Below are positions 62,801-63,858 of a stretch of DNA of 64,000 bases, piece after piece. Made by a program: the position numbers and the translations under genes. Within the stretch, counting starts at the first letter, position 1. Every line of letters begins with the position of its first letter. The DNA is from Kryptolebias marmoratus (lineage: Eukaryota; Chordata; Actinopteri; Cyprinodontiformes; Rivulidae), in assembly GCF_001649575.2 (NCBI RefSeq), contig NC_051437.1, forward strand, positions 12,989,215 through 13,053,214, written 5' to 3'. The notes under the pieces are model-generated. The model made no database searches. It had not been told where the DNA came from and saw only the letters and a program-made list of their open reading frames with translations.

Positions 62801-63125
62801 CTGAAGCTCTGAACCTTACCACAAATCCTGTCGTGTTTGCTAAACGAAGGTGAGGAGGATCTGCTGGAAATGAGCGTGTGTGTTCTGACTGAGGTTCTTG
62901 TGGTTCGTGCAGGAGGCTGACAGGAACCGCTTTGTACAGAGAAGCATCAAAACTCTGCAGCAACGGAAATCTCGTCTGTAGCTGTGCACTTACATGGTGA
63001 GAGGTCATGACATACAGAAAGTTGCTGTCGTTGGGGTCAAAGGTCATGATGTGGTGGACTGCTTCGCTGGCTGGCAGCTTCAGCGTCCTCTGATTGGCCA
63101 GGGTCATGTTCGCCAGCAGGGTCAG
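111..63125 (-). CDS. plxnd1: Plexin-D1, partial gene: 24 internal exons, both ends outside window
   Basis: Semaphorin receptor (class 3 semaphorins, notably Sema3E), a single-pass plasma-membrane protein of endothelium and neurons whose cytoplasmic GAP acts on R-Ras/Rap GTPases. Twenty-four exons join in one open frame (3216 nt, 1072 codons) with GT-AG boundaries throughout. This is a little over half of the roughly 1900-residue family length. Domain order seen: Sema end, PSI 1, linker, PSI 2, linker, PSI 3, IPT/TIG repeats, transmembrane helix, juxtamembrane helix, first GAP half. Identity as D1, rather than A, B or C plexin, rests on close matches in PSI 3, the TIG repeats, the membrane-proximal segment and the cytoplasmic block. 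The start codon, signal peptide, Rho-GTPase-binding insert, second GAP half and stop are not in the window. Confidence 0.95.
258..879 (-). other. Intron e23/e24
   Basis: 622 nt. Most of it (about 288-712) is a copy of the dispersed repeat family described below. An A/T-run follows, then a run of ten or more T near 832-844. Confidence 0.8.
288..712 (+). repeat. Dispersed repeat family A, copy 1
   Basis: Family A reads from a palindromic start (consensus GCATTCCTTGAAGGAATGC), through TTAGCTCAATA-TGTAAAACTG and CTGTAGATGTACATCCA, to GAGATATTTTGCTAACAGAC. This copy is nearly full length, with both ends recognisable. No coding frame is conserved between copies, and I cannot assign a transposon class. 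Confidence 0.8.
880..1078 (-). CDS. plxnd1: plxnd1 e23: GAP segment 1 with arginine finger
   Basis: 199 nt, phase 2 to phase 0, residues up to 1023. [33 protein letters not shown], then [17 protein letters not shown] and [10 protein letters not shown]. The RR pair in [11 protein letters not shown] is the catalytic arginine finger that plexin GAPs share with p120RasGAP-type proteins; it is intact. Acceptor TGACTCCTCAG, donor TGAAG|GTGAGG. The frame stays open to 763, beyond the donor, which is intron. Confidence 0.97.
1079..3089 (-). other. Intron e22/e23
   Basis: 2011 nt of AT-rich sequence. The stretch around 2930-3000 weakly resembles the fold-back repeat family (GCAGGTAAGATATTATCTG). I see no gene, and short ORFs here have no recognisable homology. 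Confidence 0.75.
3090..3220 (-). CDS. plxnd1: plxnd1 e22: GAP segment 1
   Basis: 131 nt, phase 0 to phase 2, residues 914-956 plus two bases. [43 protein letters not shown]. The EGI..F..LLN.K.FL..F...LE.QK.F..RDR pattern is the plexin GAP core. Acceptor TCTGTCATCAG, donor GACAG|GTAACG. The following R is completed by the first base of e23. Confidence 0.96.
3221..4677 (-). other. Intron e21/e22
   Basis: 1457 nt. The part next to e22 (3250-3900) is more GC-rich with a short (CA) run at 3752-3768. The part 3958-4470 is a minus-oriented copy of the dispersed repeat family. No gene seen. Confidence 0.75.
3958..4470 (-). repeat. Dispersed repeat family A, copy 2
   Basis: Reverse orientation: begins near TTAGCAAAATATCTC-type sequence, contains AAAATTTGGAGTGGTCATCC and GTACATTTGCAATTGATTAA, and ends at GTCCTTCAGGAAATGCTCG. 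It appears to be two overlapping partial copies. Confidence 0.7.
4678..4782 (-). CDS. plxnd1: plxnd1 e21: variable cytoplasmic loop of GAP segment 1
   Basis: 105 nt, phase 0 at both ends, residues 879-913. It reads [20 protein letters not shown], then [12 protein letters not shown]. The ETHPLL-W end is conserved with mammalian plexin-D1 (ETHPLLGEW). The first 20 residues are divergent and contain two tyrosines (DYE, TYEN). The acceptor is TGTGTTTCAG and the donor GGCAG|GTAAAG is modest. Symmetry makes in-frame skipping possible, joining FFPK directly to ATNTTRPN. Confidence 0.92.
5588..5790 (+). repeat. Repeat family D, member 1
   Basis: Shares ordered blocks with 50826-51060: ACTAGAGACAGGAC, GAAGCCACAA, TTTTAAGTC, AAAACACACTTCAGG, GTTGA, and CGTATGTTCA against GCATGTTCA. 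Class unknown. Confidence 0.6.
6250..6313 (-). repeat. Second copy of MITE family C, partial
   Basis: Read on the minus strand it starts TTAAAGGGACAGTCTGATCA and continues through AATCTGTCTAACAGTAATCA and GTAGTTAGTGCC, collinear with 47443-47508. The far end is missing. Confidence 0.65.
6880..6992 (-). CDS. plxnd1: plxnd1 e20: juxtamembrane helix and start of GAP domain
   Basis: 113 nt, phase 1 to phase 0, residues up to 878. [20 protein letters not shown], then [17 protein letters not shown]. This is nearly invariant across vertebrate plexins (IPFLDY..FV.R..FP) and is where the juxtamembrane coil meets the first segment of the RasGAP fold. Acceptor CGTCCTCCCAG after a T-run, donor CCAAG|GTGAGA. 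Confidence 0.97.
6993..8518 (-). other. Intron e19/e20
   Basis: 1526 nt. It holds a (CTC)n tract (7926-7973), several short CA runs between 8130 and 8190, and an A-run next to e19 (8462-8479). A 148-codon plus-strand frame at 7189-7635 shows no domain and I treat it as chance. Confidence 0.75.
7926..7973 (+). repeat. (CTC)n microsatellite
   Basis: About 15 CTC units; the transcript strand is a GAG-repeat purine tract. The poly-arginine minus frame over it is an artefact of the repeat. Confidence 0.95.
8519..8626 (-). CDS. plxnd1: plxnd1 e19: end of membrane helix and juxtamembrane coiled coil
   Basis: 108 nt, phase 1 to phase 1, residues 805-840. ALVVY ends the helix, [12 protein letters not shown] is the basic stop-transfer, and [16 protein letters not shown] is the start of the juxtamembrane helix that mediates plexin dimerisation. 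Acceptor TTTTTTCCTCAG. The donor AAAG|GTACCT is weak at +4 to +6, yet the G/GC join to e20 reproduces the invariant [11 protein letters not shown]. Confidence 0.94.
8627..9267 (-). other. Intron e18/e19
   Basis: 641 nt, AT-rich near e19 and with a (CA)n tract at 9066-9090, which is (TG)n in the transcript. Nothing else recognised. Confidence 0.75.
9066..9090 (+). repeat. (CA)n microsatellite
   Basis: About 12 CA units, which are UG repeats in the plxnd1 transcript, 178 nt downstream of the e18 donor. Confidence 0.95.
9268..9382 (-). CDS. plxnd1: plxnd1 e18: last extracellular strand and most of transmembrane helix
   Basis: 115 nt, phase 0 to phase 1, residues 767-804. [20 protein letters not shown] is the last ectodomain strand, then about 18 hydrophobic residues (from AIVVSIVV to LLLLCTV) form the membrane helix, finished by e19. 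QVGNF and LGGSE are shared with mammalian plexin-D1. Acceptor CTTTCTTTCTAG. Two overlapping GTA/GTAG donors exist; ACAGTAG|GTAGGT restores the frame to e19. Confidence 0.95.
9573..9690 (-). repeat. Dispersed repeat family A, fragment
   Basis: Fragment with CATGAAAGGAGGGCGGTCAT and TTTTAGCAAAATATCTAATG; only the outer parts remain. Confidence 0.6.
10800..11436. repeat. Fold-back element (family B) with inverted halves
   Basis: 10851-10879 and the reverse complement of 11358-11386 agree at 26 of 29 positions (shared core ATCTTACCTGTTGTAGA). The right edge ends TATCCCTTTAAA (to 11436). Between them are unrelated bases, including TTGCTGCCGTCCCACAACAA. The structure is that of a nonautonomous DNA element with long inverted ends. 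Confidence 0.65.
12870..13528 (+). pseudogene. Tc1/mariner transposase fossil with one terminal repeat
   Basis: From about 12870 the sequence follows Tc1-family transposase (GEAFK-like region, [12 protein letters not shown] region). It then reads in frame: [62 protein letters not shown] carries the second catalytic aspartate, and PDLNPAENL the final acidic residue (E) of the DDE triad. The frame stops at 13186 before the normal end. GTATACAAACTTCTGACC at about 13503-13520 matches the usual Tc1 terminal inverted repeat. The left half, with the DNA-binding region and left terminus, is missing. It is antisense to plxnd1 and not functional. Confidence 0.85.
14177..14326 (-). CDS. plxnd1: plxnd1 e17: membrane-proximal IPT-like segment
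   Basis: 150 nt, phase 0 at both ends, residues 717-766. [26 protein letters not shown], then [10 protein letters not shown] and MPVT. It matches the plexin-D1 stretch EYRVKIGQVSCDI...IIHCSVNESL...LPIT; the paired cysteines are conserved and NIS is a possible glycosylation site. Acceptor TCTGGAGCAG is purine-containing but usable; donor TCACT|GTGAGT. Confidence 0.93.
14421..15216. repeat. Degenerate ACTAGT-rich tandem array
   Basis: About 800 bp with 13 exact copies of the palindromic hexamer ACTAGT (14424, 14445, 14507, 14549, 14569, 14786, 14816, 14878, 14901, 15031, 15127, 15190, 15211) and many one-off variants such as ACTAAT or TCTAGT. The spacers are about 15-35 bp and often resemble CCCAACTAGT or TAGTTGACATTTTTAGG. 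The hexamer would be expected about 0.2 times by chance. Confidence 0.85.
16236..16525 (-). repeat. Dispersed repeat family A, copy
   Basis: Contains GACATCTACAACTGATTATA, ATCAAGATGGCTGTCAT and AAATTTGGTGTGGTAGTAGC, the central section of family A in reverse. Confidence 0.75.
19215..19500 (+). repeat. Dispersed repeat family A, copy
   Basis: Contains GTTTGAGCTCAATATCTGTA, GTAGATGTACATCCAACGAT and TTTTACTAACAGACAGAC. The first third is missing. Confidence 0.75.
20021..20432 (+). repeat. TTTTAGCT-type degenerate array 1
   Basis: Degenerate units of about 12-30 bp built on GCTACTTTTAGCTTTTAGC and TAGCATTTTGCTACTTTT. It is followed by a shared flank (GTCATTCAGCTCTCGGCACT at 20477-20496). Confidence 0.8.
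20566..20835 (-). CDS. plxnd1: plxnd1 e16: third TIG repeat, acidic linker, LDY motif
   Basis: 270 nt, phase 0 at both ends, residues 627-716; the longest exon. [20 protein letters not shown], then an acidic serine-rich loop ([17 protein letters not shown]), then [11 protein letters not shown] and [17 protein letters not shown]. The last block is nearly identical to plexin-D1 (IKHHPGEPLTLVI) and opens the next IPT-like fold. Acceptor TTTCTCTGCAG, donor TTAAC|GTAAGT. The open frame beyond both ends is intron. Confidence 0.96.
20949..21033 (-). CDS. plxnd1: plxnd1 e15: third IPT/TIG repeat, part 1
   Basis: 85 nt, phase 2 to phase 0, residues up to 626. [20 protein letters not shown], then EVQGIGST. 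The GGR-IT-TG-F pattern is the core of TIG 3, as in GGRTITVAGERFHMVQ of mammals. It is only 113 nt from e16, the shortest intron here. Acceptor GTGTCTCAG, donor CAACG|GTGAGT. Confidence 0.95.
21034..21573 (-). other. Intron e14/e15
   Basis: 540 nt, with a shortened dispersed-repeat copy (21128-21315) and an (AAAT)n run near 21471-21488. Confidence 0.75.
21128..21315 (+). repeat. Dispersed repeat family A, internally deleted copy
   Basis: Starts AGCATTCCTTGAAGGTACGC, reaches the GATCTCATCC section, then jumps to the AAAATCTGTCC section near the other end, so the middle is lost. Confidence 0.7.
21574..21759 (-). CDS. plxnd1: plxnd1 e14: second TIG repeat, part 2, and start of third
   Basis: 186 nt, phase 2 to phase 2. 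[20 protein letters not shown], then [34 protein letters not shown]. It carries the TIG cysteines (IEC, VCVEFEG..C), the F/YxY-NP strand that closes TIG 2, and the I..I.P...S that begins TIG 3. The acceptor is a long T-run plus AG. The donor is CTCAG|GTGAGC. The AG left over joins T of e15 to give S in SFLSGGRTI. Confidence 0.95.
21760..22662 (-). other. Intron e13/e14
   Basis: 903 nt. About half is a plus-oriented dispersed-repeat copy (22203-22612). Nothing else recognised. Confidence 0.75.
22203..22612 (+). repeat. Dispersed repeat family A, copy
   Basis: Starts AGCATTCCTTACAGGAATGC and includes TTAGCTGTGGTGGCCATCTT, ending at the ACAAACAAACAAACAG tail. Part of the centre is replaced by unrelated A-rich sequence. 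Confidence 0.75.
22663..22802 (-). CDS. plxnd1: plxnd1 e13: second IPT/TIG repeat, part 1
   Basis: 140 nt, phase 0 to phase 2, residues 490-535 plus two bases. [20 protein letters not shown] opens the second TIG fold (EP..G...GGTR.T..G..L). [20 protein letters not shown] follows. NST and NIT are two possible glycosylation sites around the conserved C. Acceptor GGGTTAATTCAG, donor ACAGA|GTGAGT. Confidence 0.95.
22901..23415 (+). repeat. TTTTAGCT-type degenerate array 2
   Basis: The same unit type as the 20021 array (TTTTGCTACTTTTAGCT, TTTAGCTAGCTTT variants), in the same orientation. It is followed by GTCATTCAGCTCTCAGCAT, the same flank as array 1. Confidence 0.8.
24186..24765 (-). repeat. 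Dispersed repeat family A, copy (possibly two merged)
   Basis: Begins GTTTGTTATCACCTGCTGGT, contains two TTAGCAAA.TA.CTCATG sections (about 24258 and 24565), and ends GTTCCTTCAACAAATGCGAG. Two sections suggest a tandem or nested pair. Confidence 0.75.
25311..25428 (-). CDS. plxnd1: plxnd1 e12: first IPT/TIG repeat, part 2
   Basis: 118 nt, phase 2 to phase 0, completing K450 and ending at L489. [20 protein letters not shown], then EKFSYL. It supplies the C.TG cysteine and the F.Y strand that closes TIG 1, aligned with IVCVTG...DRFSYV in mammals. Acceptor TTCATCCCCAG, donor TATTTA|GTGAGT (last exon base A, otherwise consensus). Confidence 0.92.
26400..26590 (-). repeat. Family B fragment
   Basis: GAGACTGGAGTTGTTCTTAG and TTTCTCCAAACTGAGGTCGT match the reverse of the 10890-11020 section of family B. 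Only one half is present. Confidence 0.5.
28000..28545 (+). pseudogene. Second, older Tc1-like transposase fossil
   Basis: A decayed C-terminal transposase can be read with frame changes and stops: AKHGGD-like, then [34 protein letters not shown] (the family has [10 protein letters not shown]), [14 protein letters not shown] (family: SQSPDLNPIE.LW), then [17 protein letters not shown] and [11 protein letters not shown]. The last two blocks are the typical Tc1 C-terminus. A (GT)n expansion at 28050-28081 splits the early part. Catalytic positions are altered (QKDEP, LTE). It comes from a different Tc1 subfamily than the copy at 12870. Confidence 0.8.
28050..28081 (+). repeat. (GT)n microsatellite within a Tc1 fossil
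   Basis: About 16 GT units with one interruption, expanded inside the transposase remnant. Confidence 0.95.
29925..30440 (+). repeat. Dispersed repeat family A, longest copy
   Basis: Starts AGCATTACTTGAAGGAGTGC, includes TTAGCTCAATAACTATAAAA and GATTAGCTGTGGTGGCCATC, and ends CCTTCGGCAACGACTGATAA. The last third is partly duplicated (two GTTTCATT..AA sections). Confidence 0.8.
31020..31033. promoter_or_regulatory. RFX X-box-like motif
   Basis: GTCTCCATGGTGAC is an inverted pair resembling the RFX consensus GTNRCC(N0-3)RGYAAC, in the e11/e12 intron. Weak at one half-site. Confidence 0.25.
32040..33320 (-). pseudogene. RTE-type non-LTR retrotransposon, reverse transcriptase deleted
   Basis: Reading the minus strand from about 33200: [20 protein letters not shown] then [13 protein letters not shown] (start of the apurinic-type endonuclease), [77 protein letters not shown]. 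These are endonuclease blocks in order (ETNW, NGQVG, TQVDYIL). After [15 protein letters not shown] the sequence jumps at about 32380 to [14 protein letters not shown] and [18 protein letters not shown], the end of ORF2. The roughly 500-residue reverse-transcriptase region is absent. The 3' end (GTGGTGACCCCTGAAAAGGG then a GAAGAA-type tail near 32055) is typical of fish RTE elements. Several stops and frameshifts; not active. Confidence 0.85.
34204..34217. promoter_or_regulatory. RFX X-box-like motif
   Basis: GTCACCATAGTAAC fits the RFX consensus in both halves, in the e11/e12 intron. Confidence 0.3.
34533..34605 (+). mobile_element. LINE 3' end with (GGAT)n tail
   Basis: CCCCGCAACCCGGAATGGAG, then AAGCAGGTAAAGAAAATGG, followed by about eight GGAT units. 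This is the recognisable 3' terminus of a common teleost retroposon (CCGCGACCC...AATGGATAAGCGG..AGAAAATGG). Only the last ~70 bp remain. Confidence 0.65.
34571..34605 (+). repeat. (GGAT)n tract
   Basis: About eight GGAT units, the tail of the LINE remnant immediately before it. Confidence 0.95.
35806..35819. promoter_or_regulatory. RFX X-box-like motif
   Basis: GTTACCATGACAAC fits the RFX consensus with one mismatch, about 290 nt from e11 on the intron side. Confidence 0.35.
36100..36245 (-). CDS. plxnd1: plxnd1 e11: first IPT/TIG repeat, part 1
   Basis: 146 nt, phase 0 to phase 2, residues 402-449 plus two bases. [20 protein letters not shown] is the canonical TIG opening (I.P..G...GGT.LT..G.NL), followed by LGRRPAGVQ and PERYTVSV. 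It is an immunoglobulin-like fold in the extracellular stalk. Acceptor CTTTGTCAG, donor GTAAA|GTAAGT. The intron after this exon is the longest in the window (10.7 kb). Confidence 0.95.
36246..39604 (-). other. Intron e10/e11
   Basis: 3359 nt. A purine-rich stretch (36590-36760) and a possible degraded tRNA-type SINE (38480-38600) are visible. The long plus-strand frames at 36658-37184 overlap each other in different phases and carry no domain. Confidence 0.75.
38480..38600 (+). mobile_element. Possible degraded tRNA-type SINE
   Basis: GGGTTCTAACCCCCG resembles a tRNA B box (GGTTCGANTCC). About 25 bases later CGGCTGCCAAAGTGTTGC resembles the GCTGCCAAAGTGTCC body of a common fish SINE. There is no clean A box or tail, so the call is tentative. 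Confidence 0.3.
39605..39762 (-). CDS. plxnd1: plxnd1 e10: PSI domain 3
   Basis: 158 nt, phase 1 to phase 0, residues 349-401. [20 protein letters not shown] then a C-GWC pair, SCRLKKDC and QCPAPEIHK. This is the third PSI knot, and VYNC/SDCSQC/GRED with CPAPEI is the best single identifier of plexin-D1 in the ectodomain. The final CPAPEI leads straight into the first TIG repeat. Acceptor CTCCCTCTAG, donor CACAAG|GTAAGA. Confidence 0.96.
39763..41528 (-). other. Intron e9/e10
   Basis: 1766 nt. No clear element. A stretch near 40380-40450 (T-run then CCATTTTGGCTTTGTC) resembles the tail of the Tc1-like fossil at 28550-28600, too weakly to call. Confidence 0.7.
41529..41637 (-). CDS. plxnd1: plxnd1 e9: end of linker before PSI 3
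   Basis: 109 nt, phase 0 to phase 1, residues 313-348. It opens [20 protein letters not shown] and closes FLDSPQPMK, which corresponds to FLDSPEPM of the mammalian protein. I chose the acceptor TTCGTTTAG over the internal CACTAG because it keeps LSTSQRSQV aligned with LHTTRKSQV. Intron e8/e9 is only 200 nt. Confidence 0.92.
41838..41927 (-). CDS. plxnd1: plxnd1 e8: second IPT-like linker
   Basis: 90 nt, phase 0 at both ends, residues 283-312. [18 protein letters not shown] then DDSTVNCTG. This aligns with LECSFGLEEIFEAVWVNES of plexin-D1, with the two cysteines that bracket the IPT-like strand pair. N-C-T is a possible glycosylation site. Acceptor TGCACAACAG, donor TGACG|GTAAGT. Confidence 0.93.
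42555..43230 (-). repeat. Dispersed repeat family A, one long or two adjacent copies
   Basis: Begins ATTATCGCCATCAATCAAAA and repeats the GAGCTACAATTTGGTGTGG-type section twice (about 42766 and 43006). It ends at GCATTACTTCAAGGAATGCC, the family's palindromic end. Confidence 0.75.
43505..43525 (+). repeat. (GT)n microsatellite
   Basis: About ten GT units, then a degenerate GCGTGTGCGTGTG run. Confidence 0.9.
43554..43567. promoter_or_regulatory. RFX X-box-like motif
   Basis: GTCACCATAGCAAC fits the RFX consensus, in the e7/e8 intron next to a GT repeat. Confidence 0.35.
44096..44194 (-). CDS. plxnd1: plxnd1 e7: PSI 2/second IPT-like linker
   Basis: 99 nt, phase 0 at both ends, residues 250-282. 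It starts [20 protein letters not shown] and ends [10 protein letters not shown] followed by a proline/serine-rich tract matches the DCP...LAPVPTGG region of plexin-D1. It contributes the last PSI 2 cysteine and the first strand of the next fold. Acceptor CTCATTGCAG, donor GGGAG|GTATGA. Because it is symmetric, skipping it would keep the frame. Confidence 0.9.
44466..45937. repeat. Fold-back element (family B), larger copy
   Basis: The left end TAAAGGGATAATTTAGAATA...GAAGTGGG (44466-44494) is mirrored at the right by CCCCACTTCAAAAGATCTTA...TTTTA (45904-45937). The subterminal AACAATTAATATCTTAACTG is shared with the 10851 copy. The interior (about 1.4 kb) has no protein frame I recognise. Confidence 0.55.
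45834..45877 (+). repeat. Short tandem of GCAGAGTTT
   Basis: Four or five copies of GCAGAGTTT(T) and close variants inside the larger family B element. Confidence 0.7.
46905..47001 (-). CDS. plxnd1: plxnd1 e6: PSI domain 2
   Basis: 97 nt, phase 2 to phase 0, residues 217-249. [20 protein letters not shown] shows the C-x2-C and C-Y-W pattern of the second plexin PSI, corresponding to SCLSAQWPCFWCS in mammals. The third-motif cysteine after W is D here (CYWDQ rather than CFWCS), a substitution worth noting. Acceptor TTTTTGTCAG, donor ATAGAA|GTAAGT. Confidence 0.92.
47443..47533 (+). repeat. 91-bp MITE with TTAAAGGG ends (family C)
   Basis: TTAAAGGGGTAGTCTGTTCA at the left (47443-47463) and ATGACCACACTATCCCTTTA at the right (47513-47533) are inverted repeats agreeing at 18 of 21 positions. 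It has no coding content. Confidence 0.7.
48212..48233 (+). repeat. (GA)n microsatellite
   Basis: About eleven GA units. Confidence 0.9.
49065..49260 (+). repeat. Dispersed repeat family A, scrambled fragment
   Basis: CATGAGATATTTTGCTAACA (family end) precedes sections that belong to the family's middle, so the order is rearranged. Confidence 0.5.
50826..51060 (+). repeat. Repeat family D, member 2
   Basis: The same blocks as the 5588 member in the same order and orientation (ACTAGAAACAGGAC, GTGAAGCCACAA, AAAAACACACTTCAGG, CGCTGCATGTTC-type end). Confidence 0.6.
51407..51515 (-). CDS. plxnd1: plxnd1 e5: end of linker into PSI 2
   Basis: 109 nt, phase 1 to phase 2, residues 181-216 plus two bases. 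It reads [19 protein letters not shown] then [17 protein letters not shown]. The final beta-strand and IYDC entrance to PSI 2 are collinear with mammalian plexin-D1 (FTIYDC). N-G-T is a possible glycosylation site. The acceptor TTTCTGCAG is strong. The donor is CATC|GTGAGT, with C instead of G at the last exon base, compensated by a consensus intron side. Only 246 nt separate it from e4. Confidence 0.92.
51762..51939 (-). CDS. plxnd1: plxnd1 e4: IPT-like linker between PSI 1 and PSI 2
   Basis: 178 nt, phase 0 to phase 1, residues 122-180. It begins [15 protein letters not shown] and ends HFQPIPPGT. The family has a beta-sandwich here with a SG.-P.L-G....C.Y pattern; VECEY and CPLLPREHF are the matching landmarks. 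The acceptor TTGTTGTAG and donor CACAG|GTGAGA are good. The same frame stays open beyond both ends, so the limits come from splice sites and homology, not from stops. Confidence 0.92.
52470..52760 (-). promoter_or_regulatory. Candidate enhancer: ETS-site cluster with FOX:ETS-like composite
   Basis: Four TTCCTG sites (ETS core GGAA on the minus strand) fall in about 72 bp, with cores at 52478, 52498, 52512 and 52544. The third, read on the minus strand, is CCCCAAACAGGAAGC (52510-52524), close to the FOX:ETS composite AACAGGAA known from endothelial enhancers. Downstream are TAATTAA-type homeodomain sites, a CATCTG E-box and CACGTG (52702). Endothelial expression of plexin-D1 fits such inputs. 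Function is inference only. Confidence 0.3.
53112..53324. mobile_element. hAT-type MITE with terminal inverted repeats
   Basis: About 213 bp bounded by CAGGGGTGGGCAATC (53112-53126) and its inverted form GATTGCCCACCCCT (53311-53324). Subterminal parts are also inverted (GGGCCACTATCCTGCA against GAAGGATAGTGGCTCTC; CCAACACACCTGATT against AATCAGGTGTGTTGG). It has no coding capacity. The CAGGGGT ends are characteristic of nonautonomous hAT elements in teleosts. I see no clear 8-bp target duplication. Confidence 0.85.
53375..53730 (+). repeat. Dispersed repeat family A, copy
   Basis: Contains CATCTTATGATGAGCTATAG, CACACCAAATTTTAGCTCAG and TTTATGAGATATTTTTCTAA, ending CTTTGGCTACAGGTAATAAT. Confidence 0.75.
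54550..54915 (+). mobile_element. 3' remnant of a LINE (Rex1/L2-like)
   Basis: TCCAAAATGCTGCTGCCAGA and GTTAGGAAGAGATCATAT at 54595-54650 match the nucleotide sequence of the reverse-transcriptase C-terminus ([12 protein letters not shown]) that is common in fish LINEs. CTATCTAAATAAAGTGAATG at 54888-54907 matches their usual tail (TATAAATAAA-TTGAATTGAA). Coding frames are broken. Confidence 0.55.
55212..55341 (-). CDS. plxnd1: plxnd1 e3: end of PSI 1 and start of linker
   Basis: 130 nt, phase 2 to phase 0, completing R78 and running to K121. It carries CTIQKEC, the closing PSI cysteines, then [20 protein letters not shown], which matches the plexin-D1 segment where PSI 1 passes into the first IPT-like fold. 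The acceptor is TTTTTGTCCAG. The donor AAG|GTGCCA is weak at +4 and +5, but the join to e4 ([14 protein letters not shown]) is in frame and collinear with the family. Confidence 0.9.
55768..55781. promoter_or_regulatory. RFX X-box-like motif
   Basis: ATTGCTATGGTAAC has one perfect half (GGTAAC) and one near-perfect half (TTGCTA), in the e2/e3 intron. Confidence 0.35.
56785..57090 (-). repeat. Dispersed repeat family A, copy
   Basis: Starts at the family's far end (TTATTACCCGCTGCTGAAAG), contains GATTCAAGATGGGTGCCGCA and GTGGCAGTGGCTGAGAGTCA, then stops short of the palindromic end. Confidence 0.75.
57560..57682 (-). mobile_element. Decayed LINE 3' segment
   Basis: TTCATCCATCCATTTTTACC opens a reversed copy of the GGAT-tailed teleost retroposon, and ACTTAGAATCCCCAATTAA (the usual CAATTTAGAGTCACCAATTAA) closes it. 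The middle is heavily decayed. Confidence 0.5.
59631..59667 (+). repeat. (CA)n microsatellite
   Basis: About 18 CA units. Confidence 0.95.
59834..59880 (+). repeat. (CA)n microsatellite, longest in window
   Basis: About 23 uninterrupted CA units. Confidence 0.95.
60185..60440 (+). repeat. Dispersed repeat family A, copy
   Basis: Contains AATTTTAGCTCAGTATTTAT, GTACATGCAATGACTACTTT and TTTTGCTAACAGACAAAC. Confidence 0.7.
60615..60635 (+). repeat. (GT)n tract beside the e2 donor
   Basis: About ten GT units, which are CA repeats in the transcript, beginning 13 nt after the end of the e2 donor hexamer. Confidence 0.95.
60649..60749 (-). CDS. plxnd1: plxnd1 e2: first half of PSI domain 1
   Basis: 101 nt, phase 0 to phase 2, residues 45-77 plus two bases of R78. 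It starts MLRVKVAQC after acceptor ACGGACAG. The cysteines of C-x5-C-x2-C-x8-CGWC are the PSI (plexin-semaphorin-integrin) knot that orients the Sema head. [14 protein letters not shown] is close to mammalian plexin-D1. The donor AACAG|GTGAGA is strong. A CA repeat lies 13 nt into the intron (see Part 2). Confidence 0.92.
61200..61500 (-). repeat. Dispersed repeat family A, copy
   Basis: Contains GTTAGCAAAATGTTTTACAT, ACTTACAACTGATTAACC and GGTAGTAGCTGAGAGTCATC. Confidence 0.75.
62385..62525 (+). repeat. TTTTAGCT-type degenerate array 3, short
   Basis: Short array with CAATTTTAGCATTTAGCTGA and TTCAGCTTTTAGCTACAGTT, followed by AGCAAGGTCATTCAGTGAAA, a decayed form of the flank seen at arrays 1 and 2. 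Confidence 0.65.
62994..63125 (-). CDS. plxnd1: plxnd1 e1: end of Sema domain
   Basis: Residues 1-44, 132 nt, phase 0 at both ends. It begins [18 protein letters not shown] after acceptor TTTGTCTCAG and ends FLYVMTSHH before donor GTAAGTG. The [16 protein letters not shown] stretch is the last blade of the semaphorin propeller, where plexins carry a conserved FLY-MTSH motif leading into PSI 1. N6-M-T8 is a possible N-glycosylation site. The open frame continues past the donor to 62634, but that is intron: the codons after GTAAGT resemble no plexin sequence and e2 restores the homology. Confidence 0.93.
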
Positions 63126-63519
63126 CTGAGACAAACACAGAGGTAAGGCACAAAATCATGTCAAAAAAATAAAAAATAGATAACATTACATACAAAAAAA
63201 TGAACTTGGTATATCCATGCTTTACAGTTATGTTCTGTACATCAAGCAAGATATGTGAGGTCCGATCCCCTATTTGGATTTGTTGATTTATTTCTAAAAC
63301 TTTTACATAATGATCTCTACTTCAAAGGTATTTCTACCCTCAGTGACCATAAGTTAGGGAGGATTCAGTGTCCATGGATTATTAAATAGTATAACAATTT
63401 GTGAGTTTAAAAGGAAAGTTTTATATTTGAAAACAAGTTCATTTTGATTGTGGGAAGCCGCCTGGCTGATAATTAAGCCCCTTCTGATTACTCAGGTAGG
63501 TTAGATACAACTAGTTATT

Positions 63520-63858
63520 GACATTAACCTCATTCAAGGTGGCCGCCACAGCCAACTGACCTTAGAAAACACAAAAAATGGCTGTAACTCAGTAAATTTT
63601 ACAGATATTGAGCTACAATTTGGTTGTTACAGTAGCTGATAGTCATCCCCAACACATACTCTGAGAACTACACAGGATTTTTACTTAAATCTTTTCTATT
63701 AACCTTTGGAGTCAACCCTGTTTGCTGGCAAAATATGTCATGAATCACTGGATGAATTTTAATGAAATTCTCCAAATGTAATCATCTACAACTGATTAAC
63801 GTTTGGAGTTAACCCAAATCAACATGGCCACCGCTGCTACTTTATATTAGCAAACACA
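63520..63858 (-). repeat. Dispersed repeat family A, copy interrupted by a Tc1-like element
   Basis: Contains CATTCAAGGTGGCCGCCACA, TTACAGATATTGAGCTACAA and CATCTACAACTGATTAACG. It breaks off at TTAGCAAACACA where the Tc1-like terminus begins. Confidence 0.75.

Larger units (their letters stand above)
60750..62993 (-). other. Intron e1/e2
   Basis: 2244 nt. It holds a minus-oriented dispersed repeat (61200-61500) and a short TTTTAGCT-type array (62385-62525). The part adjoining e1 (62634-62993) is an open frame but not plexin-like. Confidence 0.8.

Noticed and set aside
62634..63134. 166-codon minus frame starting in e1
   Set aside because: Only the first 44 codons are plexin. The rest is read-through into the intron after a clear GTAAGT donor.
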